DNA from: JAUVKA01 sp964465145
GTDB taxonomy: Bacteria; Bacteroidota; Bacteroidia; Bacteroidales; UBA12481
Direction: 5' to 3'
DNA: 42,562 nucleotides
Assembly (NCBI GenBank): GCA_964465145.1
Contig: CAYXJR010000035.1
Location: 1-42,562 of the forward strand
Every line of letters starts with the position of its first letter. Positions within the stretch are counted from its first letter, which is position 1. Shown here in pieces: positions 35,744 through 42,562 of this stretch. The notes under the pieces were generated by a model. It made no database searches. It saw only the letters and a program-made list of their open reading frames with translations, and was not told the DNA's origin. A program made the translations under genes and the position numbers.

Positions 35744-38146
35744 ATGATTAAAAACTATTTTAAACTGGCCTTCAGGAATCTGTTCAAACAGGTTGGATAT
35801 AGTTTCATCAACATTTTTGGACTCGCGTTGGGCCTAGCGTGTTCCCTTTTTATATTCATCTGGGTTTACGATGAGGTAAGCACAAATCGATTTCATGAGA
35901 ATATTGATAGAATATATAGGGTTGAGCAAGACCAGATGTATAACGGGGATCCTTATCATGTTAATGTTACTCCCTATCCTTCAGGTGAAGGTTGGAAAAA
36001 CGAGACCCCTGAGATTGTTGAGGCTGTAAGAATTTCTGGTACTGGTACCCATTTGTTAGAATATGGGGAAAGGGCTTTTTACGAGAATAGCTTTAGTGCT
36101 GTTGATTCCAGCTTTTTTAAAGTTTTCACCTTCCCATTGAAAGTCGGCAGTCCGGAAACTGCATTGACCGATCCATTATCAATGGTTCTTAGTGAGGAGA
36201 TGGCAGAAAAATATTTTGGAGATGAAAACCCTATCGGACAGTTAATCGAAGTAGACAAGGAACATCAGTTTAAGGTAACAGGTGTTATGCACAAGATCCC
36301 GGATAACTCTTCTGTCCGCTTCAATTTCCTTGTTCCATTTGATTTCTTACGTACTATAGGGCAGTATAATGATAGCTGGAGCAGCAATAGCATACAGACT
36401 TTCGTAATGCTTGCCAATAATGCCGATCCGGTACCGGTTGATCAAAAGATTACAGATATCAAAAACCGTCACCAGGAAGCTGCCAATCCTGACAACCCGA
36501 CATCGGAAACTAAATTTTCTCTGGCTCCACTAAAGCGCCTGGCCCTCTACTCATATTTTGGCTTCGGCCATAGCCCCGGACGAATTCAACAGGTCAGGAT
36601 GTTTGCTATTATTGGCCTGTTCATTATACTCATAGCTGCAATTAATTATATGAACCTGGCAACAGCAAGATCAGCCAGGAGGTCGAGGGAGATAGGATTA
36701 AGGAAGGTAGCAGGCGCTAAAAGGAAGCAACTGGTTGGACAGTTTCTGGGTGAATCAGTCTTCAATGTTATTCTGGCCACCTTCATCGCTATTCTGATAG
36801 TGATAGTTCTTATGGATCAATTCAGGCAGGTTTCCGGCAAACAAACAGACTTCCGCTTTCTTGTCAGTGGTCCATTTCTTCTAGGCACATTAGGCATATT
36901 AATAGTTACAAGTTTATTATCAGGATTTTATCCTTCGATTTTCTTGTCCAGGTTCAGGCCCATTCAGGTTATCCAGGGCGACCCTGCGGATAAAAAAGGA
37001 AAAGGAATTCTCAGAAAAATACTGGTAATTGTTCAGTTTTCCTTGTCGCTTATACTGATCATAGGTACTACCCTGGTCTATAAGCAAACACAGGAGATGA
37101 AAAAAAGGGATATTGGATATGACAAAAGTAATATACTGGTAATGAATATGTTTGGAGATATGCCTAATGATTATGCAGCTATGAAGGAGACCTTGCTCAG
37201 GAATCCAAATGTGGAATATGTAACTGCCGCAATGGCTTTACCCTCAATGATTGGCAGTAACTCCAGTGGAATTGATTGGGATGGACGAGATCCCGATTTC
37301 CGGCCGCTGGTCAGCCTGAGTGTAGTTGACTATGATTATCCTGAATTATTGAAAATAGAGATTGTTGAGGGTAGGTCTTTTTCACTTGAGTATCCCTCTG
37401 ACATGGGGAATCCTGATAGTGCCAGCGGTGCCTTTATGATCAATCAGACTCTGGCAGAAATTATGAAAGTTGAAGATGTAACCGGAACAGAACTGAATTT
37501 CATGGGAATGACGGGTCCTATCGTAGGAGTGATGAAGGACTTTCATTTCCTGAGTATGAGAACAGAATTACCCCCATTGGCAGTAGCACTTGCTCCTTCA
37601 AGTTATTTTCAATTTCTGATGATTAAGGTGAAAGACGGACTATCCCTGACAGATGCCTCAGAATCGGTGGAGAACAGTTGGAAGACAGTTATGCCTGATT
37701 ACCCTTTCGAATACAGATATCTTGAAGATGAATATGTTGATATGTACCGCGCCGAAACAAGAACTGGAAAGCTGATGCTATTTTTTACCATCGCCGCCAT
37801 TATAATTGCATCTCTTGGGCTATTCGGACTGGCTTCATTCCTGGCTGAGAAACGAACCCGGGAAATTGGTATAAGAAAGACTTTTGGCTCTACTAACAGA
37901 CAAATCATCTACCTGATGATAAAGCAATTCTCCCAGCTCGTTCTGATTGCTGTTTTTATTGCCATTCCGACCAGCTGGTATTTTCTTGGCAAATGGCTTG
38001 AGAGCTACGCATATAAAACCGAACTTAGTATCGGTGTTTTTGTGATACCCGGAATTTCTGTTCTTATTTTTGCTATATTAACCGTATTCCTGCAAGCCTG
38101 GAAAGCCTCGCAAACCAGTCCGGCAGTCTGCCTGAAATACGAATAA
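35744..38146 (+). CDS. MacB/FtsX-type ABC transporter permease
   Basis: 800 residues of the long Bacteroidota permease form: an N-terminal helix (VGYSFINIFGLALGLACSLF), a periplasmic MacB-type domain, three helices in ~285-400 (MFAIIGLFIILIAAINYMNL), another helix near 430 (KILVIVQFSLSLILIIGTTL), a second periplasmic domain, and three C-terminal helices (LMLFFTIAAIIIASLGLFGL). The motif ARSARRSREIGLRKVAGAKR, repeated as EKRTREIGIRKTFGS, is the coupling region to the ATPase. It starts the four-gene efflux operon. No ATPase domain is fused; that is a separate gene downstream. Confidence 0.93.
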   Translation: MIKNYFKLAFRNLFKQVGYSFINIFGLALGLACSLFIFIWVYDEVSTNRFHENIDRIYRVEQDQMYNGDPYHVNVTPYPSGEGWKNETPEIVEAVRISGTGTHLLEYGERAFYENSFSAVDSSFFKVFTFPLKVGSPETALTDPLSMVLSEEMAEKYFGDENPIGQLIEVDKEHQFKVTGVMHKIPDNSSVRFNFLVPFDFLRTIGQYNDSWSSNSIQTFVMLANNADPVPVDQKITDIKNRHQEAANPDNPTSETKFSLAPLKRLALYSYFGFGHSPGRIQQVRMFAIIGLFIILIAAINYMNLATARSARRSREIGLRKVAGAKRKQLVGQFLGESVFNVILATFIAILIVIVLMDQFRQVSGKQTDFRFLVSGPFLLGTLGILIVTSLLSGFYPSIFLSRFRPIQVIQGDPADKKGKGILRKILVIVQFSLSLILIIGTTLVYKQTQEMKKRDIGYDKSNILVMNMFGDMPNDYAAMKETLLRNPNVEYVTAAMALPSMIGSNSSGIDWDGRDPDFRPLVSLSVVDYDYPELLKIEIVEGRSFSLEYPSDMGNPDSASGAFMINQTLAEIMKVEDVTGTELNFMGMTGPIVGVMKDFHFLSMRTELPPLAVALAPSSYFQFLMIKVKDGLSLTDASESVENSWKTVMPDYPFEYRYLEDEYVDMYRAETRTGKLMLFFTIAAIIIASLGLFGLASFLAEKRTREIGIRKTFGSTNRQIIYLMIKQFSQLVLIAVFIAIPTSWYFLGKWLESYAYKTELSIGVFVIPGISVLIFAILTVFLQAWKASQTSPAVCLKYE

Positions 38147-38198
38147 AATATAATGATAAATGGTTAACAATTAACCAATACTAACAGCCTATAACCCA

Positions 38199-39449
38199 AT
38201 GGACCGAGCAATTGAAAACAAAGCCAAAAAACGACGAAAATATTACTGGATTGGAGGATCAGTCCTAATTCTAGGATTGCTGATATGGCAAATATTTTTC
38301 GCCGACCATAGTTCAAAACTTAATGTTGATGCCGATCGATTAACTATTGTTGAGGTAGTTGAACAGGAGTTTCTCGACTATATGAATGCTAATGGAACGG
38401 TAGAACCAATCACCACAATTTATCTTGATGCCGTGGAAGGCGGCCGGATTGAAGAGATACTTATTGAAGAAGGAAATATGGTGAAAGAGGGAGATGTGAT
38501 TCTCGTTCTTAGTAACCCTGATCTGAACCTGAGGATATTAACCAATCAGGCTAGCCTGGCCGAGCAGGAAAATCGTTTACGCGACACAAAATTATTGATG
38601 GAACAGCAAAGAATTGAGTTGCGGCGTCAAATCATTCAGATTGAATACGACCTGATAAGGCTAAATCGCGATTACAAAAATAATTCAGGCTTGTTTGAAA
38701 AGGGATTGATCGCTGAACAAGAGTTTTTGCTCAGTAAGGAGAACTATGAGTTAGCAAATCAGACTATTACACTATTTAAAGAAAAATCATCCCAGGATTC
38801 AGTTTTCAGGGAAACTCAGGTGAAAAATCTGGAGGATGCCCTGGATCGCATGAGAGAGAACCTTTATCTGGTTAAAGAAAAACTGGAGAGTCTGAAAATT
38901 AAAGCTCCCGTGACAGGACAACTTGGTGCCCTCAATGCCGAAATCGGTCAAACCGTGGCACTTGGTTTCAGGCTTGGACAGATTAATGTCCTGGATGATT
39001 ATAAAATAGCTGCCCTGGTTGATCAGCATTGGATTGATCGTATCAGAAAAGAATTAGCAGGTACGCTAGACCGTAATAACCAGGTCTTTAAGCTGGTAAT
39101 TACCAAAGTATATCCTGAAGTAAGAAACGGCCAGTTCCAGGTTGATCTCGTATTTATCGGGGAAAAACCAGAGAATATAAGGGCAGGGCAAACCTACAGA
39201 ATCAACATAGAGTTGGGACAGCCGGAAACAAAAATTCAGGTTCCCAAAGGTGGATTTTTCTCAACCACAGGAGGTCAGTGGATTTATGTTGTTGATCCCA
39301 GCGGACAGTTTGCAGAAAAGAGAAGTATACGCACCGGTAGGGAGAATCCAAGATATTACGAAATCCTCGAAGGCCTGGAATCTGGAGAAAAAGTAATTAA
39401 TTCATCATATTCTACCTTTGGGGATAATGATAAACTGATTCTTAAGTAA
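38199..39449 (+). CDS. HlyD/MacA-type periplasmic adaptor
   Basis: 416 residues. One N-terminal anchor helix (YYWIGGSVLILGLLIWQIFF) is followed by a lipoyl-type half (GGRIEEILIEEGNMVKEGDV), a long coiled coil (~105-220), the returning lipoyl half (KAPVTGQLGALNAEIGQTV), and beta-barrel and membrane-proximal domains. It links the inner-membrane permease to the outer-membrane channel. It lies 52 nt after the permease. Confidence 0.93.
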   Translation: MDRAIENKAKKRRKYYWIGGSVLILGLLIWQIFFADHSSKLNVDADRLTIVEVVEQEFLDYMNANGTVEPITTIYLDAVEGGRIEEILIEEGNMVKEGDVILVLSNPDLNLRILTNQASLAEQENRLRDTKLLMEQQRIELRRQIIQIEYDLIRLNRDYKNNSGLFEKGLIAEQEFLLSKENYELANQTITLFKEKSSQDSVFRETQVKNLEDALDRMRENLYLVKEKLESLKIKAPVTGQLGALNAEIGQTVALGFRLGQINVLDDYKIAALVDQHWIDRIRKELAGTLDRNNQVFKLVITKVYPEVRNGQFQVDLVFIGEKPENIRAGQTYRINIELGQPETKIQVPKGGFFSTTGGQWIYVVDPSGQFAEKRSIRTGRENPRYYEILEGLESGEKVINSSYSTFGDNDKLILK

Positions 39450-39469
39450 CGAATATAACCCATACAATT

Positions 39470-40141
39470 ATGATTAAAACAATTGATTTAGTAAAAGTTT
39501 TCAGAACCGATGAGGTTGAAACAACTGCTTTGAACAAGGTAAACCTTGAAATTAAGCAAGGAGAATTTGCTGCGATAATGGGACCTTCAGGCTGCGGAAA
39601 ATCCACTCTTTTAAATATTCTTGGACTACTTGATAATCCTTCAGGAGGCCAGTTCTTTTTTAATGGGGAGGATGTTGCCGGATATAATGAAAGGATGAGA
39701 ACCGGGTTGCGGAAGAATAATATTGGATTTGTATTTCAGAGTTTTAACCTGATTGATGAACTCACGGTTTTTGAAAATATTGAATTACCACTCCTTTATC
39801 AAAAGGTTGCTTCGGCCAAACGGAAGGAAATGGTTGGTGCAGTTATGGAGAAAATGGGTATTACTCCTCGCAGAAAGCATTTTCCTCAGCAGCTTTCCGG
39901 TGGACAGCAGCAACGTGTGGCAATATGCCGTGCCGTGGTTGGCAACCCCAAGCTGATCCTCGCTGATGAGCCAACAGGAAACCTCGATTCAGCCAATGGA
40001 TTGGAAGTGATGGAATTACTGGTCAAGCTCAATGAGGAAGGCACCAGTATTATTATGGTAACCCACTCCAATACCGACGCATCTCATGCCAAACGTATAA
40101 TCAAATTATTTGATGGACAGATTGTTAATGGAAATGGTTAA
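39470..40141 (+). CDS. MacB/LolD-type ABC transporter ATP-binding protein
   Basis: 223 residues. Walker A GPSGCGKST (~39-47), Q-loop VFQSFNL (~84), signature LSGGQQQR (~142-149), Walker B LILADEPTGNLD (~162-173) and H-loop VTHS are all present. It powers the 800-residue permease encoded 1.3 kb upstream. Its end overlaps the TolC-like gene. Confidence 0.96.
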   Translation: MIKTIDLVKVFRTDEVETTALNKVNLEIKQGEFAAIMGPSGCGKSTLLNILGLLDNPSGGQFFFNGEDVAGYNERMRTGLRKNNIGFVFQSFNLIDELTVFENIELPLLYQKVASAKRKEMVGAVMEKMGITPRRKHFPQQLSGGQQQRVAICRAVVGNPKLILADEPTGNLDSANGLEVMELLVKLNEEGTSIIMVTHSNTDASHAKRIIKLFDGQIVNGNG

Positions 40142-41531
40142 TTCCCGAACCAGAATATCAGTCGTAATTAGAGGACTAAGTATCATTTTCCTGTTGGCTT
40201 GTTCAATAAGCATTGCAGCAGCGCAGGGTACCTCTGGGCCTAATCCCGGCACGATCTGGTCACTTGAGGACTGTATTTCTACAGCGAAAGCAAATAATAT
40301 CCAGGTGCAAAGGCAACAGCTTCAAGCAGGGGCTGCCAGGTCGGATTTACGCTCTGCCAAGGCGGCTACTTTACCCAGTCTGAGTGGGTGGTTTACCCAT
40401 AATATTAATTCGGGTAAGACAGTTAATTTCGAAGATTATTCCTATATCAATACCCAATACCAGGACGGAAATATTGGCATTAGGGCCAGGCTGCCTTTAT
40501 TTGAGGGTATGCAAGGCTGGAATCGTATCCAACAGGGCAAAATGAACCTCCAGTCGACTGAACAACAGGTCTTGGCAATGGAAAACCTGATTGCTATTCA
40601 GGTAGTTACAGCCTACCTCCAGATATTGATGTCGGAGGAGATGGTTAAAATGGCAGAAGATAAGCTCACAATAAGTTCGGACCAGATTGCCCAGGCAGAG
40701 GAGTTTTTTAAAACCGGCAGGATTGCAAAAAGTGAAGTCATGGTCATTAAATCCCAGAAAGCACAGGATAATCTTGATCTGATTACCCGGCAAGGGGAAT
40801 TAGACCTCGCCTACCTTGTTATGCGTCAATTGCTTAATCTGGATGGGGAGGCCCCCTTTAAAATTGCACATCCAGGTGAGAGTTCATTGCAACCGGTATC
40901 CTTACCCTCCTCACTGGCTGTATATGATTACGCCAAGGTCAATCAACCAAGGATACTGGCGGCGCAAAGTTTAGTTATGGCCAATGAGGCAGCATTAAAA
41001 ATTGCCAGGGGCGCAACCATACCCTCCCTTGCATTAAATGGAGTAATATATTCGAGGTACTCCGCACTCGGTGTTAATCCCTTGGATCCGGAAGGACTTT
41101 ATCCTTATCCAAAACAGCTCGGTGATAATACTTATATGCAGGCTAACATAGGATTAAACATCCCAATATTCTCAAGATTTTCAAATGGGACACACAGAAT
41201 GATCTCACAGGCAAAGGTGAATGTCCTGGATGCCCACCTGTTATTAGAACAGGAGGAAAAGACTATGCGCGAAGAAATTCAGCAGGCTGCAACTCTGGCT
41301 AATACAGCCCTGGCTCGTTTAAATGCAGCAGAGATGGCTGCCAACAGTGCAGGGGAAGCAAATGACCTGATCCGTGAACAATTTAACGTTGGACTTGTTA
41401 CTGCAATTGACTTGAGAGTTTCCAGCAATCAACTTTTACAGGCAATGGCCAACCACCTGCAGGCCAAATATGAGCTGGTTCTGAGGTCGAAAATTTTGGA
41501 GGTTTATCAGGGGAAAGAAGTGGGATTGTAG
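40128..41531 (+). CDS. TolC family outer-membrane efflux protein
   Basis: About 467 residues from ATG 40128 (ATG 40134 is also possible); a TTG at 40110 would place extra residues before the signal peptide (SIIFLLACSISIAAAQG). Two long helical repeats with a LRSAKAATLPSLSG segment and a later KIARGATIPSLALNG, the internal duplication of TolC. It should form the outer-membrane exit duct for the ABC-adaptor complex. It overlaps the ATPase gene by up to 14 nt, so the four genes form one operon. Confidence 0.92.
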   Translation: MEMVNSRTRISVVIRGLSIIFLLACSISIAAAQGTSGPNPGTIWSLEDCISTAKANNIQVQRQQLQAGAARSDLRSAKAATLPSLSGWFTHNINSGKTVNFEDYSYINTQYQDGNIGIRARLPLFEGMQGWNRIQQGKMNLQSTEQQVLAMENLIAIQVVTAYLQILMSEEMVKMAEDKLTISSDQIAQAEEFFKTGRIAKSEVMVIKSQKAQDNLDLITRQGELDLAYLVMRQLLNLDGEAPFKIAHPGESSLQPVSLPSSLAVYDYAKVNQPRILAAQSLVMANEAALKIARGATIPSLALNGVIYSRYSALGVNPLDPEGLYPYPKQLGDNTYMQANIGLNIPIFSRFSNGTHRMISQAKVNVLDAHLLLEQEEKTMREEIQQAATLANTALARLNAAEMAANSAGEANDLIREQFNVGLVTAIDLRVSSNQLLQAMANHLQAKYELVLRSKILEVYQGKEVGL

Positions 41532-41651
41532 ATCGGTAGATCAGTAGATTAGATATTATTGCCAATAGCTTCAGCTAGTGGATTGAATTACAGACAATTA
41601 AATATAAGCTTTAGCCCAATAGGACAATATTGGTTTTTTGCCTCACCCCGG

Positions 41652-41757
41652 TTAATCCATCATTTTACCTGTGCCAACAAAGGCCGGAATTATCCGGCCC
41701 TACATTAATCCATCATTTTACCTGTGCCAACAAAGGCCGGAATTATCCGGCCCTACA
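41652..41757. repeat. 53-bp tandem duplication with a perfect palindrome
   Basis: Two adjacent, identical copies with period 53, both carrying TTAATCCATCATTTTACCTG. Each holds GGCCGGA-ATTA-TCCGGCC (41682-41699 and 41735-41752). It lies between the TolC gene and the peptidase gene; the second copy ends 45 nt before the ATG. Confidence 0.9.
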
Positions 41758-41802
41758 TGTGTATTTTTTTCTACATTTATGGTTATTATAAAATCCCTAA
41801 CC

Positions 41803-42562
41803 ATGAAAAAAATACTATTCATCGCATTTTGCTTTTTGTCAACTCTGACCTATTCTCAGGAAAACCTCGGTTACCAAAAACCATCAAAAGAAATTCTGGA
41901 TCTGGTGGATGTGCAGCCTACCCCATCTGTTCGATTGGATGATAATAAGGAATACATGGTTCTTATGTACCGCGATGCCTTCAAATCAATTGCGGAACTT
42001 TCCCGGCAGGAAATGCGCCTGGCTGGTTTGCGAATTGACCCGATTACCAATATTGGAAGCAGAACGAGTTATTCAAATAATATCAAAATAAAAAACCTTA
42101 GGCAGAAAGATGCCCGGATAATCCAGGTTAAAGGACTGCCTCAGAATCCGCTCATCTCCAATTTCTCCTGGTCGCCCGACCAGAAAAAGGCTGCCTTCAC
42201 CCATACCACAGATGAAGGAGTTGAATTGTGGATCCTGGATATAGCCGCCGGGGCAGCAAAACGGCTGACCGGGCCCAGACTTAATGCCAATATGGGTGAT
42301 GCAATCAACTGGTTTGAGGATAGCAAGTCGCTCTTGGTTAAGATGATATCGGATAAAAGACAGGATCTTATTGATGTTAATAATACAGTTCCAACCGGGC
42401 CAACCATTTCATCTAATGATGGAAGCGAGGCCCAGAACTGGACATATCAGGACCTCCTGAAAAACCCCAATGATGAACACAACTTTGAGCAGCTGGCACT
42501 TTCAGATATTTTCAGAGTTCCAATTGAGGCGTACTTCAAGTCCGCGTCCACCAATCCCAGGC
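41803..42562 (+). CDS. S9 family (prolyl-oligopeptidase-like) peptidase, 3' end beyond window
   Basis: From ATG 41803 the frame is open to the window edge (253 codons). Signal peptide MKKILFIAFCFLSTLTYS then QENLGYQK. The following segment (KEILDLVDVQPTPSVRLDDN, then AELSRQEMRLAGLRIDPITN) and beta-propeller blades (ISNFSWSPDQKKAAFTHTTD, ELWILDIAAGAAKRLT) match the N-terminal propeller of periplasmic S9 peptidases. The catalytic domain lies outside the window. No other gene of the unit is visible. Confidence 0.88.
   Translation, partial: MKKILFIAFCFLSTLTYSQENLGYQKPSKEILDLVDVQPTPSVRLDDNKEYMVLMYRDAFKSIAELSRQEMRLAGLRIDPITNIGSRTSYSNNIKIKNLRQKDARIIQVKGLPQNPLISNFSWSPDQKKAAFTHTTDEGVELWILDIAAGAAKRLTGPRLNANMGDAINWFEDSKSLLVKMISDKRQDLIDVNNTVPTGPTISSNDGSEAQNWTYQDLLKNPNDEHNFEQLALSDIFRVPIEAYFKSASTNPR

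Noticed and set aside
1..42562. CRISPR array
   Set aside because: No set of regularly spaced direct repeats; the repeats seen are 7-nt heptamers, a 53-bp tandem and a pair of ~70-bp leaders.

Overview
The window looks like a chromosomal segment of a member of the Bacteroidota. The pointers are an AT-rich genome, a TTTG-N20-TAAATTTG promoter matching the Bacteroidota sigma consensus, a tRNA without an encoded CCA end, and families typical of the phylum: a FISUMP-type domain, a CBM9/DUF5916 outer-membrane protein, 800-residue MacB/FtsX-type permeases and JAB/RadC-like mobile-element proteins. A free-living or sediment/gut Bacteroidales-Marinilabiliales relative is plausible, but the sequence alone cannot settle the order.

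Layout. (1) Positions 1-7921, + strand: a copper/heavy-metal handling cluster with a DUF302 protein (5' cut by the window edge), a lipoprotein c-type cytochrome, a predicted outer-membrane protein, a small helical protein, a multicopper oxidase fused to a beta-barrel-like tail, an APC permease and a Cu+ P1B-type ATPase. (2) 7944-10898: an accessory border zone with two decayed coding remnants on the - strand, a RadC/JAB protein, two small genes each preceded by a copy of the same ~70-bp element, three clear terminators and an HTH-like protein. (3) 10924-25379, all - strand: a dense defence island. In transcription order it holds a three-gene cassette (split PD-(D/E)XK/winged-helix protein, Ser/Thr kinase, TIM-barrel-like protein), a PD-(D/E)XK-like protein, a type I restriction-modification operon hsdM - dual-specificity phosphatase - hsdS - hsdR, and an McrBC pair whose McrB carries two predicted PUA/EVE-type modified-DNA readers. 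(4) 25877-26070: tRNA-Val(TAC), its terminator, and a partial second copy of the tRNA 5' half broken by a palindrome. (5) 26199-30509, - strand: a cysteine-rich lipoprotein, then a second three-gene cassette (HTH protein, MORC/Hsp90-like GHKL ATPase, SEC-C protein). (6) 30729-42562: ordinary chromosome with cfa, a small membrane protein, a DUF5916 protein, a beta-barrel protein, a MacAB-TolC-like four-gene efflux operon and the start of an S9 peptidase.

How it fits together. In the metal cluster the ATPase would export Cu+ from the cytoplasm and the multicopper oxidase would detoxify it in the cell envelope. In the defence island, McrBC and type I R-M act on DNA with different modification states. 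The two flanking three-gene cassettes have the compact, overlapping layout and the enzyme-plus-sensor make-up of antiphage systems, but I cannot assign either to a named system. The kinase-nuclease-TIM cassette (22668-25379), the HTH-GHKL-SEC-C cassette (26900-30509) and the phosphatase inside the R-M operon are the best candidates for undescribed biology.

Starts were adjusted where sequence context argues for an internal codon. All functional calls come from reading motifs by eye, with no database search.
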